NCBI RefSeq assembly: GCF_026210795.1
Contig: NC_089432.1
Span: forward strand, 1,860,001-1,924,000
Direction: 5' to 3'
Source of the DNA: Rhizophagus irregularis
Taxonomy: Eukaryota > Glomeromycota > Glomeromycetes > Glomerales > Glomeraceae
Length of the DNA: 64,000 nt
Shown here in pieces: positions 25,043 to 36,938 of the stretch. Position 1 is the stretch's first letter. The number at the start of each line of letters is the position of its first letter. The translations under genes were made by a program, and so were the position numbers. Under the pieces are notes generated by a model, which was not told the origin of the DNA, searched no databases, and was given only the letters and a program-made list of their open reading frames with translations.

Positions 25043-26714
25043 CAGTAGGCGATCAAAAGTATACGGACATTTTTCAAAATGAAAAAATTTATATACATAA
25101 TAATAAAATTAAAATAAAAAATTAAGTTAAACATATTCATTATGTCTTTATTTATTAAACTTTATTAATTGCTAATTCGGTTAAGATCGGCAGTGTTTTA
25201 CTATGTAAAATCGGGCAAAAAAAGAAATAATTATCTCTTGATCCAATGATCCAATTTCAATGAACTTTTTTTTGTTTTATAGATCTTGATTTCCTCAATA
25301 AAATAAAAAATTTATTGAAATTGAAATACTAAATTATAAGAAAATCGTGAAAAAGTATTTCATATTATTATTATGACTAAATTTTAGTAAATCATAAAAA
25401 AAGAATTGATTCCTAATTCAGTGATCCAATTTCAATAATTTTTTTTTGTCTTTTAGGTCTTAACCTCTTCTTCACAATAAAAAAAAGTTTGTCAATATTG
25501 GACTGCTAGATCGGAAGATAATCACAAAGATATATTTTGCCATATCATGAATCTAAAAATCGTCTGGCAAAATATGTTTTCGCAATTATCTCACGATCTA
25601 GAGGCCCAATTTTGACAAAATTTTTTTATTATGTAGAGATTATTGAGATCTAAATAACAAAAAAAAGTTTATCGAAATTGGATCACTGAATCAGGAGATA
25701 ATTGTCTGCTTTGTTATTAATGGAATTTGATCGTTGTCAGTAAAATATGTTTTTGTGATTATCTCACAACCTAATGGTCCAATTTCAATGAAATTATTTT
25801 TATTTTATAAAGGTAATCCAGACTTACAGAACAAAAAAAAGTTCATCAAAATTGGATTATTAGATCATATGATAATTATTTTTATTATTTGCACCAATTT
25901 CCCCAATTTTACATAGTAGGACACTGCTGATCTTAACCGAATTAGCAATTAAACTAGATAAAAATTTATTGATAAATTTCATTTTCATTTGTGCCTTAAT
26001 TCTATGAGATATGTAATTGATCGACATTTAAAATATACCAGAGAAATATATTTTATGCATTTTTTTTAATATACTTTTCAAGTATTTTATCAAGAAATTT
26101 AATATAACATGCAAACATAATGTAAATAATAAAATTTTGCATAAGTTTATTAGCTCAATGTAAGGTAATCAAGTAAAATTTTACATGAGTTTACAGAATT
26201 TGCAAAATTCATATAAATTTAAGATTTATTAAGAATATTTCAGTATCTAGTGATTGGATTTTTATGATCTTAGATTTATTAGATCCGTCTCATTGAGATT
26301 ATTCGAATGATAATAAAATAACAATTGTAAAATCAATATTTGGCACACAATTATATTTTAATTATTTAGAATTATTCTATAATATATTTTGATTCAATGA
26401 TCAGATTTTCGCGATGTTTAGCTCATTAGATTCGTCTCATCGAGATGATTCAAATGATACTAAAATCATATTGATTAGAACGATATTGATTAAGTTACAT
26501 CATTTTCAAATTTTGTGAACCGCATAATAAAATTAAAATAATTTATGCCATAGATAGTTTCATATTTCTAAAAAATTCTGAAAAATATAAAGCATAAAAA
26601 TTTGTTTATTATAATTACAAATATTAGATTATAAATTATTTATATCACATTAATACATAATTTTTTGCATAATTTGGTAAAACAAAGTGTCCTTATACTT
26701 TTGATCACCTACTG
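25043..26714. mobile_element. Non-autonomous Tc1-like element nested inside
   Basis: Terminal repeats CAGTAGGCGATCAAAAGTAT and complement of CAGTAGGTGATCAAAAGTAT, continuing into GGACA, are flanked on both sides by TA, the Tc1/mariner target. The 1,672-bp body has no transposase frame and contains another inverted-repeat block. Confidence 0.7.
25165..25952. repeat. Innermost inverted-repeat block
   Basis: Arms of at least 45 bp (TTAATTGCTAATTCGGTTAAGATC.., broken here) face each other at 25165-25215 and 25900-25952. Between them, GATCCAATTTCAAT-type units followed by T runs repeat several times in both orientations. Confidence 0.65.
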
Positions 26715-27156
26715 TAAACTATTCATTAATTTAAAGAACAATTAAATATTAAAAATATTTCTTTTTTACAATTAAATTACTAAAATTCTAATATTGAAGT
26801 ATGATTGGATAGAAATAAATGAGTTAAAAATAACAAATATTTTGTAGTTTTATTTAATAAAAAATAATAATGCACTGTCCAAAAATAAGTATAGTAATGT
26901 TATGTACTTCTTGTTTTCTATAATAAATAAAATTTTGTCATTATTTCATATTGATTGCTATTAGGATATTTTGGCTAACTACACTATTATTTAAAAAAAG
27001 TGTATTTAGCTGAAAATATTCAGCCGAAAATAGTTAGATGTTGAACCAATAAAATATTCTAAATCAACATGAATTTTTTTCGGCTGGGTGTTGTTAGCCG
27101 AAAATTTACTGTGCCTTCAGCTGAATTTTTCGGCTAACTACACCATTATCGAGGAC

Positions 27157-28020
27157 TGTTCCAATCATAATATTTATTATTATTATAAGCATATTTATTA
27201 TTCAAAATCACCATGAATTTTCTTAAAAACTAAATATTTTTTTTTTAATAATTATTGTTTAAAGTAAGAAAATCCATGAGAATTTTTCTTTAAAACTTTA
27301 ATTAATTTAGAGTCCTTTTTTGGTAATCAGTGTTTCAAATTGTCCCAGTCGATCCAAATTTTTAAATTATATTTTTATATTCAGTTTCTAAAATGTAAAT
27401 GTTGCGGAGAACTTCATCCTCCAAGCTCAATAATTTGTATTTATAATAAGAAAATATGCTTATCTATATAATTAAGTGTCTGTCTTTTACATGCAGGAAA
27501 AGATTTCAAAATATGGGAGGCAATTATTAAGTATTTAAGTTGATCGGCACTCAACCAAACTAATCCTCTACTGGTCGAAATCAAAACTTTCGACCGTTAA
27601 GAGCTTTCGGCATAATTTTTGCTGATTGGTCATGTGATTCATCACATTTTTTGACCAATGGCAAAAATCAGTAAAATCAATCACAAATCGACTGATACTG
27701 ATTGTTAAATGAAAGCTTGTTCAGTCTTTTGGTGAAAAATCAACTTATACCGATTGTTATACGAAAAATGATTCCTTTAAGATTATTCAGTAAAATTATG
27801 CCGATTGGTCATATAAATCAACACGATTTTGCCAAATTTGCCAAATGGTAACTAGTTGGCAATAATTCAACAAATCAGTGACTGAAATGATCAGATGATC
27901 CAGATCGACATTTTACAGATCTTTTTAAACAAACTTTTTTTAACTTTTTAAACTTTTCACTTCCTTCCTCCTTCTCTTTCGTCCTTTTCCCTTCCCTTTC
28001 TTACACCTTATTTTTTCAGG
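27157..28020. other. Non-coding stretch before the micro-exon array
   Basis: Contains repeated TGCTGATTGGTCAT and GCCGATTGGTCATAT motifs (27620-27860), then a CT-rich tract at 27960-28020 ending in TTTTTTCAG. No start codon or exon is obvious, so no gene start for the following array could be set. Confidence 0.45.
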
Positions 28021-28726
28021 TAAATGTACACATTGAATTCAATAACTTTTTATTAAATCAAAAAAGTTTCGAGACATTCTTTAAAAAAACGTTTTTTAAT
28101 GTTAAAAAATGTTTTTTTTTTTGCAGGAAATCGGCTCCGGCATGGATACAAATATTCCAGGTAAAGTTTCAAAAAATTTTCGAAACTTTCTTTAAAAAAA
28201 CGTTTTTTAACATTAAAAAACGTTTCTTTTTACACTTTTATATAGGAAATCGGTTCTGGCATGGATACTGATATTCTAGGTAAGTTTTGAAAGAATTTTG
28301 AAACTTTCTTTTAAAAAAAACATTTTTAACGTAAAAAATGTTTTTTTTTTTACACTTTTATATAGGAAATCAGTTCCGGCGTGAATACCGAATCCCAAAG
28401 ATAAGTTTCAAAAAAAAAATTCTTTAATAAAACGTTTTTAAACTAAAAACATTTTATTTTTTTAATATTTTTGTAGAGATATCAGTTCTGGCGTGGATAC
28501 CGAATCCCAAAGATAAGTTTCAAAAAAAAAATTTCAAAACTTTCTTTAATAAAACGTTTTTATAATAAAAATGTTTTTTTTTATATGTTAATTATAGGGA
28601 AATCGGTTCCGGCGTGGATACCGAATTCCAAAGATAAGTTTCGAAAAAAAAATTTTGAAACTTTTTTTAATAAAACGTTTTTATAATAAAAACGTTTTTT
28701 TTATATTTTAATTATAAGGAAATCAG

Positions 28727-29293
28727 TAAAGCTTCGCACGAGCCGGCTCGAGCCGAGCTGAGCCAAAATTCGAGCCGGCTCGGCTCGATTAGAATTTTCG
28801 AGCTTGGCTCGTGTCGAGCCAACCTCGAGCCGAGCCGAGCTGAGTTTTAAGGTGGCTTGGCTCGAGCCGAGCCAAGCTTTTATCAAATTCTGCATATTTC
28901 TCGTAATTTTTTTAATTTTGGCCGGAATTAAGTAATCGACACGGAAATTTCCTTTTTTGAACACCTGAGTAACGTTACACAATCCAAAAAAGGCAATTTT
29001 ATTTCTTATCAAAAATGGGGAAATACGTTGCACAGGATTCCAAAAAAGGAAATTTCTATGTCGATCACTTAATTCCGGCCAAAATTAAAAATCACGTGAC
29101 GCCGGCAATAATAAAGAAAAAAAGTTCTGGAGCTCGCGAGCCAGCTCATAACTCGCGAGTCAGCTCGAATGAGCTGTATCAAAGCTCGGCTTGAATGAGC
29201 CGAGCCAAATTTATTACGAGCCGTGGCTCAGCTCAGCTCGATATACCTAGCTCGCGAGCCGGCTCGAGCTGGACTGGCTCGTGCGGAGCACTA
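28727..29293. mobile_element. hAT-like MITE filled with GAGCC/GGCTC repeats
   Basis: Ends TAAAGCTTCGCACGAGCC and complement of TAGTGCTCCGCACGAGCC. Flanking octamers GAAATCAG (28719-28726) and GAAATCGG (29294-29301) match at 7 of 8, and they interrupt the GAAATCGGTTCC core of an array unit. The subterminal halves consist of CGAGCC, GAGCTGAGCC and similar short repeats in both orientations. The minus-strand frame over it is a repeat artefact. Confidence 0.8.
28912..29088. mobile_element. Inner inverted-repeat core
   Basis: TAATTTTGGCCGGAATTAAG and its near-complement at the right end, extended by ATCGACA and GAAATTTCCTTTTTTG, make arms of about 45 bp. A related core occurs in the elements at 12.1 and 45.9 kb. 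It could be a nested MITE or the conserved centre of the family. Confidence 0.6.
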
Positions 29294-30299
29294 GAAATCG
29301 GTTCCAGCGTGAATACCGAATCCCAAAGATAAGTTTTGAAAAAAAAATTTTGAAACTTTCTTTAATAAAATGTTTTTATAATAAAAACGTTTTTTTTATA
29401 TTTTAATTATAGGGAAATCAGTTCCGGCGTGGATACCGAATCCCAAAGATAAGTTTTGAAAATTTTCGAAACTTTAATATAAAAAACGTTATTTTTAACA
29501 TTTTTTTTTATTTTTTTTGTAGGAATTCAGTTCCAACGAGGACGCTGATATTCCAAGTAAGTTTCGTTTTCGAAACTTCTTTAAAAAAAATGTTTTTTAA
29601 CGTTTTTTTTTATATTATTGTAGGGAAATCAGCTCCTACTTGGATACCAAATCCCATACTAAGTGAACGAATTTTAGAAACTTTGATATAAAAAAATGTT
29701 AATTTTAATTTCTAACGTTTTTTTTTATTCTTTTCCTTTCTTTCGCCCTTATTCTTTCTTCTATTGGGTGAAAAATTTTTTTTATTTATATTATTTTTTT
29801 TTATTTTGTAGGTTCAGCTTTCAGTTCTTGGGCTTTGGATATATACTAGATGAGTTTCGAAAACTTCGAAACTCTAAAAAAATATTTTTTTAATTTTTTT
29901 TTCTTCTTTGTAGGTTTCGGCTTGGGCTTTAGATATATGGGTGAGTTTTGAAGTGAAAGAATCGAAACTCAAAAAAAAAACAATTTTTTTTAATTTTTTT
30001 TTTCTTCTTTGTAGGTTTCGGCTTCCAATTCTTGGGCGTTGGATATATACTAGGTAAGTTTCGAAAACTTCAAAACTCTTTAAAAAAATTATTTTTTTAA
30101 ATTTTTTTTTCTATTTTGTAGGTTTTAGCCTCCGATTCTTGGGCGTTGGATAGGTGTGTTCAAAGTTTTGTTTTCTTTTTTCTTACAAATTATTTTATCG
30201 AAGAAACTTTAACTAATCGTTTCTTCTTTTTTTTTGTAGGTTTCTACTTCGGATTTTTGGTTTGGTAAGTTTTAAATATTTCGAAACAAATTTTTTTTA

Positions 30300-30949
30300 T
30301 TATTGCTGTTTTCTAATTACTGTGATTAAGGTTGCTTGCCGAAACCTAGGGGTTTAGGCAAGATGGCGTTTTGCCGAAAAGTGAAATTCTGCCGAAACTA
30401 TATTAAAGTTATATTAAAAAACTGGCGAAACTTTGGAGAAAGGCGAAACTGCCGAAACTTATTATAAATGCCGAAACTGCTAAAACTCTGCCGAAACTAT
30501 AATAAATCTATAGTAAAATTTTGACGAAACTAATCGTAGGATTTTGAGGAGGTTTAGACAAGCAACCTTAACTGTGATCTAGCATTATTTAATAAAAAAA
30601 AAATTTTTTGAGAAAATATGTGAAAATAAAAATTTTATTGTATTTTCAAATAAAGGAAGTATGATTATAAGCTGAAAATTACAATTTTAAGAAAAAATTT
30701 TCAATTTTTAAATAAGTTTACTTATAAGTAACTTTTTAAATTTTGTGTAACAAATCGTTTTTTAAAAAGTTATTTATAAGCAAACTTATTTAAAGATTGA
30801 AAATTTTTTCTTAAAATTATAATTTTAGCTTATAATCAAACCTCCTTTATTTGAAAATGCAATAAAATTTTTATTTTCACATATTTTCTCAAAAATTTTT
30901 TTTTTTATTAAATAATGTTAGATCACAGTAATTAGAAAACAGCAATAAA
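30300..30949. mobile_element. Foldback element in the micro-exon array
   Basis: The left arm begins TATTGCTGTTTTCTAATTAC and resumes after 30571; the right arm is its complement, ending at 30949. Without the nested MITE each arm is about 190-200 bp around a short centre near 30755. The arms match closely, with few differences. No coding capacity. Confidence 0.75.
30327..30570. mobile_element. MITE of TGCCGAAACT repeats, 8-bp TSD
   Basis: Ends TAAGGTTGCTTGCCGAAACC and complement of TAAGGTTGCTTGTCTAAACC, flanked by the perfect 8-bp duplication ACTGTGAT (30319-30326 and 30571-30578). The interior is made of GCCGAAACT-type short repeats. An 8-bp duplication points to a hAT-type transposase acting in trans. 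It interrupts the left arm of the foldback element. Confidence 0.88.
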
Positions 30950-31430
30950 GAATCGGTTTGCTAACCGTTTCTTTATTTTTTTTGTAGATTTCCCCTTTTG
31001 AACTTTATTGGATGGGCGTGTAAGTTTCGAATTTTTTGAAACTTTACTCTTTTTATTAAAGAAACGAACTAACCATTTCTTCTTTTTTTTGTAGGTTTCC
31101 ATTATCAAATTGGGGTAAGTTTCGAAAATATTTCAAAACTCATTTTTTATCGAAGAAACGTTAAACGAATTGTTTCTTCTTTTTTTTGTAGATTTCTCCC
31201 TTCGGACTTTATTGGATGGGCGTGTAAGTTTCAAATTTTCAAAACTTTATTTTTTTTATTAAAAGAAACAGTTGACTAACTATTTTTTTACTTTTTTTGT
31301 AGGTTTCCCCTTCAGATTTTATCAGATTGGGTAAGTTTCTTTTGAAACTTCAATTTTTTTATTATAAAAAATGAATTACTGACCATTTCCTCCCTTTTTG
31401 GTAGGGTTTCTTCAGACTTTTATCATGTTA

Positions 31431-31907
31431 GGTGAGGATGATGGGTGAATGCATGATGGATGGTGGACGGTAGAGTCGGTAGATAGTTTATATAGATAAT
31501 AGATAGATATTAATTAATATGTAATTTTTAATAAAATGAATTAATAAAATTTAATTAATAAATTGTTACTATAAAATTAAAATCAGCTGTACAAAAATCG
31601 GTAATAATTATAGGTTTATTAACAATCGTCAATTTGATTTTACCGATTTGTTGCCAATTTCTACTGATCGATTTGTTGACAAGTGGCAGGCGTTATGGTG
31701 CAAATCATCCATAAATAATTTTGACGATTTTTTTGGCAATGATTGGCCAAATTTAGACCAGCTTTCGTCCAACATTCGGCAATTTAAAATTTTGCCGAAA
31801 TGGACTATTCTGACCAGTGCTCTTTTAGTTAAATATTAATGTATCACAAATATTCCTGCTATTTCTTTTATGGTTCAATTCAGAATTGGGTTTGCCGTAA
31901 TTTATGG
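31431..31907. other. Non-coding, end of micro-exon array
   Basis: ATGGATGG/GATAGATA simple sequence follows the last unit. The short frame at 31648-31839 has no recognisable motif and overlaps TTGCCGAAATGG-like repeat sequence. Confidence 0.45.
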
Positions 31908-32441
31908 CCCACCGTAAGCACAAAAAGTATATACAAAAGTTGGCATTTGAATATATAAAAGTTAACATTTGAATATATAAAAGTTAACATTTGAATATAC
32001 AAAAGTTAACATTTGAATATATAAAAATCAATATGCTGCCAGTTTTGTCAAATCTAAAATTTTATTACTTAATTTAGAAATAAAAAAAATTTGTTGCCTA
32101 ATTTAGAAATCTACCGATTTTATGGGCCACCCAAAAAACATGAAATTTTATTTTATCACATTTGTGATATATATTCAAATGATAACTTTTGTATATTTGA
32201 ATGATAACTTTTGTATATTCAAATGATTACCTTTGTATATTCAAATGTCAACTTTTGTATATTCAAATAACTACTTTTGTATATTCAAATGACCACTTTT
32301 GTATATTTGCATGTATAAAAGTAGTCATTTGATATACAAAAGTTAACATTTGGATATACAATAGTTGTTATTTGTATATATATTTTTGTATATTCAAATG
32401 ATAAGTTCTGTACAGTATATACTTTTTGCATCTACAATGGG
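31908..32441. mobile_element. Inverted-repeat element of 24-bp minisatellite
   Basis: The ends CCCACCGTAAGCACAAAAAG and complement of CCCATTGTAGATGCAAAAAG continue into TATATAC. Inside, units of about 23-24 bp (GAATATAYAAAAGTTAACAT) run in one orientation at 31925-32030 and in the other at 32165-32310, with further inverted copies to 32400. Confidence 0.6.
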
Positions 32442-34189
32442 TTATAATCACAAACCATTTTGCATATTTATGGCTGCTGAGATATGATGGCTTTATTTGT
32501 AAAATTGTGATTGTAGGTGCATATGTCATAAAATGCATTATGTAAATTAATTACTACAGCTTTGGTTGTTGTAGTAACCTTATAGTGAATTTTTTAAAAT
32601 TTTACTATAGTTTATTTTAATTTACTGTATGTTATTTCATATAACCAATTTTTTTGTTATACACTGTAGATATATTAAATAAAATAAAACTAATCTTGAA
32701 AGTTCATTATCAATCAAAAGTAAAGTATGTGAATGCAGTTCAAAAAATTTCTCCTTCCAAAGTTTGCCATAAAAATTTGAAGAAATGAAAATTATGCACC
32801 TGGCCAATCATTCATCAGCTGCTGGATAACAAGAAACATCCTATCAAAGCATAATGGAATAAAATCTGCAAATACACTTTAATTCTTTGATATAATTATG
32901 AAATTTGATTACATTTATCAATGATGAACATTAATATGTTTCTAATTTACAAATAACTGAACTTCCAATCCAATAATATTCCTATAAAAAACATTTATAT
33001 GATTAGTACACTGTATTTTCATATTTTACAAACACTACATATTATCATAACACCCGTATTATTACCATATAATTACAGTTTTTTTACAGTATTTTCACAG
33101 ACTGTATTTCTGCATACAATCATATTATATATACAGTTTGCATACAGTATGTTTTTTCAGTTTAACCTGTATGTTTTATACTTATAAACAGTTATTTCAT
33201 CATTTTAAACAGTAATATTTATACTTGTAAATAGTATATTTTATCAGTTTAAACAGTATGTTTTATATTTATAAATAATATATTATATAAATTATTTTAT
33301 AATAATACTAGCCAGTTTTATAAAATAATGCCAGCCAAATTTATATAAGTAATATCAATACAAATAAATTTGTAATAGTATATAAAACACTAAATAATAT
33401 TTAATTTTTTAAAAAAATAAGAAACATACTGTATATAAGATTTTTTAATAAATGTAAAATCTCTTATATTATGTAAGGATATAAAAGTTATCATTTCAAC
33501 TGAATATACAAAGTTAACATTTAAATATATGAAAGTTGTTATTTGAATATACATTTTTGTATATTCAAATGATCATTCTTGTATATTTAAATGTATAAAA
33601 GTAATCATTTGAATATATAAAAGTTATCATTTGAATATACAAAAGTTAATATTTAAATGGGTTTTGTTTTTTATCGCACCTGCGTTATGTCGCACCCTAT
33701 AATATGTTACATATAAAAGTCAAAAATGACATTCTAAATCCTTTTTGATATATTAAGAAAACTTGTAGGGCGGTCAAAAATACGTATAGTATAAGATTTC
33801 TTATAGTACATAGTAAGTGCATAAGGCCTCACGCAAGGATTTTTAAAAAATAGGAAATCTTAATGAAGTCATGTGATCAAAATGATCAACATAATTTAAT
33901 ATATAAAAACTAGTGTACATTTGGATCTGTGAGTTTTAATGCTGAAAATAAAATTTATGCTAAAAATTAGAGGTTGATTCAATAATAATATTAATAATCT
34001 TACTGATCATAACTGATTAATTAATTTAGTAAATATAAAAAAAAAATATTAAAATTTTTTTACTCATATGTTTAGTATAAGAAAGTGGTATTTATTAATT
34101 CAAATAAACAACAAAAAAAATATTAATTTAATTTTTTAAAAAAGCTCAAAGCACTTTTTTGCTTTGAAACTTACTGATAAAGTTTTGAA
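32442..34189. other. Non-coding, AT-rich
   Basis: Contains TTTTATACTTATAAACAGT-like repeats (33100-33260) and a second cluster of the 24-bp GAATATACAAAAGTTAACATTT minisatellite in both orientations (33480-33660). No gene is supported. Confidence 0.5.
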
Positions 34190-34477
34190 ATCATTTTTTA
34201 ATAAGAATAGATCAGTGTATACAATAGATAGATATAAAAAAATTTTTCTAGGATTTTTTTATATTAGATTGGTATAGTATAATGAATAGATATAAAAAAT
34301 TTTTTGGAATTTTTTTTTAATAATAATAGATTGGTATAAATATATTTTGAGTTTTTTTTAACAATAAAGTCAATAGAATAATGGATAGATATAAAAAGTT
34401 TGCTAGAATTTTTTTAATACAATAAGTTGGTAAAAAAATAATTTCTGAGATTTATGACAAATTGATTGGTATAGCAT
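34190..34477. repeat. ~60-bp repeat array, left flank of retrotransposon
   Basis: Units of the form TAATAACAATAGATTGG..ACAATAGATAGATATAAAA..TTTCTGGAATTTTTT. The same array continues at 45427-45660, 46685-47123 and 55120-56450, so it was one long array split by insertions. Confidence 0.7.
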
Positions 34478-35587
34478 TGAGATCCCCCAATTCCCTCTGT
34501 CATCAATTTACAGAGTTGCCACATCGAACGGGCATTCCCATGGTCGAACGAACGAATAAATGAATGAACGAATAAACGAACGAACGAATAAACGAACGAA
34601 CGAACAATTAAACGAACAAGCAAATAATCGACGGCATAATTAACAAATAATATAATCGCACAACAACAATATACAACAACATTCTTGGTTTACAACATAA
34701 ATAGCGTTAGTAATATAAAACATCAAGCGATATAAAATAAAATTTAACTTCTCTAAATTTTCCCCAAATTATATCCACTTTTACCTTTAATTTCAAACTT
34801 CGATAGCTCTCGCTACGAATTGTTACTTTCCAAAAGTGTATATTTAATTCACCTTAAAATTTCCATTTATTCAATTAAAATTAATTAAGCAAACATTAAT
34901 TAAAGTTTAGGGCGAACCTATTACCTTTAATTAACATTAAACTTTACTAACAAATAATTAAAAAATAAAACTTATATTTTTATTGAGTTCTGTGGATGAG
35001 AACTGTGGAATTATTTTGAATTCTGTTCTCTTTTTATACAAATTTTATGCTACTTTCTATTCTATCTATATACTATCTTTTATGTTCTTTTTACATATTA
35101 TCTTTGAACTATCTTTCTAATATACTATCTATATTTTAAATACACTATCTTTTAATATGCTATCTTTTATATATATATATATTATCTTTTATAACATCTT
35201 TGTATTATCTTTTTATATTATCTTTTATATTATTTTATGTTCTTTAATCTTTTCGACATTATTTTATATGTTCTTTCAATCCGCTTCATGTGTTTTGCTT
35301 ATAATCTATCTTTTGTGGCTTATAATTATTCTTTCTAATCGTTCTTATTGTTAAAGATTGCTAAGCCGCAATTGATCGACTCTATTTATCCTATTGGTTC
35401 TTTGTCAATCATTTGATAAATATTACATCATGTAGATCATTACTCTTCCTAAATGTTTATCCTTTTCGGCTAATTGTTTATCCATCTACGCCAATTCATA
35501 ATCAATTTGTTCGTTCTTAATATTTGGCAATTACATTTGGTGATTGAATTTTATCATCTTTTCATGCTTGATATTCGACCGTTTACA
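34478..35587 (-). repeat. 3' LTR of the retrotransposon
   Basis: In element orientation it begins TGTAAACGG and ends GGGATCTCA (TG...CA). It contains CGAACGAATAAA-type tandem units (34545-34615) and TATCTTTTATAT repeats. Frames within it are repeat artefacts. Confidence 0.93.
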
Positions 35588-35602
35588 TTATCCCCCTCTT
35601 CG
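35588..35602 (-). other. Polypurine tract
   Basis: In element orientation GCGAAGAGGGGGATAA lies directly before the 3' LTR, the expected plus-strand primer site. Confidence 0.8.
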
Positions 35603-35662
35603 CTATTTGTGACCTCACAAATAACTTTGATAGAATCGAACTCGTGTCTTATCCATAATATT

Positions 35663-36889
35663 TTACTCGAATCGAACTCGGGTCTTATCGAATACCTCTT
35701 TTCCTTTAATTACTATTTTTGGTGTAAATCTCCCTCGATCATAAAATTTCTTTAACCATTCTCCATTTTGTGAAGTCTTTAGTATTCTTCCATCCAATTC
35801 TTTGAGTTTATATGCCCCATTTCCAAATTCTTCGTGAATTAAATATGGTCCTTTCCATTTGTTCTGTAATTTTCCAGACCATTGTTTTTCTCTTCACGCT
35901 TCGTATAATAATACTTTTTCTCCTATTTCAAATTTAGGTTTCCTAATTCCTCTTTTGTCATGTTGTTGTTTTTGTTTTTCTTGAGCTTCTTCCACGTTCT
36001 CTTTTATTTTTCTTCTTATTACTGGTAGCTCCTCAATTAGTATTTTTACTCTATCAGCTAATGTTATCTTGTTTTCATCTTTGTCTAATGGTAATTTCGC
36101 TCTCCTTCCGTACGTTGCATAAAAAGGTTTAATTCTTGTTGACGATTGCTTCTTTGTTCTGTATGCAAATAATACGGATGGTATATGTTTATCCCAGTTT
36201 TCTTCTCCTAATTTGGCTAATCCTTCGCATAAAGTTTTATTGAATCTTTCGACCAAACCATTTGTTTGTGGCCTATATGGTGTACTTAATCTATGATTTA
36301 TCCCACATCTTTCTACTAATTCCTCCATCATTCTATTGTTAAAGTGAGTCCCTCTATCGCTAATTATTTTCTTTGGACACCCATGTCTACAAATTATATC
36401 CCTCCAAATAAATTCTACTACCTCTTTCGCTGTAGCTTCTTTTAGTGGTGCAGCCTCGGGCCATTTTGTAAAATAATCCATTACTACTACAATATACTTA
36501 TTTCCCTTTTCTGTCTCTTTTAATGGTCCAACTATATCTATTCCAATCATCTCGAATGGTTCATTTATCTTTATCGGCATTAATTCGTTCTTTCCTCTTG
36601 GTTTTCCTCTCATTTGACAATTCCAACACGTTTTTACATATTCTTCTACATCTTCTTTCATATTTTTCCACCAATAGTTTTCTTTTATTCTATCTAATGT
36701 CGCTTCTACTCCAAAATGTCCTGATAATTCGTTATCATGCATCATGTACATCAATCCTTCGTATTCATAATCCCTGATTACTCTAAATTTGTTTTGTCCT
36801 TTTACTCTATATAGAATTCCTTCTTTCAATTCATATTTATTCTCCTTTTCGATATTGTCAATTATTCTCTTGTAATTATTTTCTTCCAT
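35663..36889 (-). pseudogene. Integrase with in-frame stop
   Basis: Retrotransposon integrase, which inserts the cDNA. From M at 36889, the HHCC zinc domain uses H51/H58 and C88/C91 (KTCWNCQ). The catalytic triad D118 (IGIDIVGP), D178 (IISDRG) and E214 (NGLVERF) has the D35E spacing. Residues 1-331 are open to a TGA at 35894-35896. The same frame continues through the GPY/F-type module (KWKGPYLIHEEFGNGAYKL) to a TAA at 35663. No chromodomain is seen. The TGA lies where CGA (Arg) would fit, so a single transition is likely. The start is in a different frame from the RT ORF, with about 50 bp between. Confidence 0.9.
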
Positions 36890-36938
36890 AATACCTCTTT
36901 AATTGATTTCGCTTCTAAATTTGTTATGTTCTGTATTT

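Larger units (their letters stand above)
24311..27151. mobile_element. Element with ~190-bp terminal inverted repeats
   Basis: The ends CGATAATGGTGTAGCTAGCC (24311) and its near-complement ending at 27151 begin inverted arms of about 190 bp, full of TTAGCCGAAAAT motifs (24311-24505 and 26963-27151). AGGAC directly repeats on both sides (24306-24310 and 27152-27156). The element carries no transposase. Its middle is occupied by the Tc1-like element at 25043-26714, so it was probably once much shorter. Confidence 0.75.
28021..31430 (+). repeat. Tandem array of micro-exon-like units
   Basis: About 19 units of 95-125 bp. Each is a T-rich tract ending in GTAG, ATAG or GCAG, a 20-40 nt core, then a donor-like GTAAGTTTCGAAA. 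Cores 1-9 (28127 to 29625) share GAAATCGGTTCCGGCGTGG and GGATACCGAATCC. Cores 10-19 (29811 to 31405) share TTTCGGCTT and TTGGGCGTTGGATAT. In units 3-7 the donor GT is AT (AAAG|ATAAGTTTC). The 'introns' contain AAACGTTTTTT..AAAAAACGTTT inverted repeats and a TTTCGAAAC/GTTTCGAAA stem next to the donor. Two transposons interrupt the array (28727-29293 and 30300-30949). No frame runs through the cores if they are joined simply. It may be exon-intron tandem duplication in a gene, a non-coding RNA locus, or a satellite that mimics splice sites. Confidence 0.7.

Noticed and set aside
28701-29033. 110-residue minus frame rich in Ala/Ser/Arg
   Set aside because: It is a translation of the GAGCC short-repeat body of a MITE.
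31648-31839. 63-residue plus frame
   Set aside because: Overlaps repeat-like sequence and has no recognisable motif or codon bias.
27535-31840. Whole micro-exon array as one transposon with ends near TTAAGTTGATCGGCACT and AGTGCTCTTTTAGTTAA
   Set aside because: The end similarity is patchy and no target duplication was found, so I could not support it.
35157-35354. 65-residue hydrophobic frame present in both LTRs
   Set aside because: Arises from TATCTTTTATAT repeats in the LTR; identical copy at 44996-45193.
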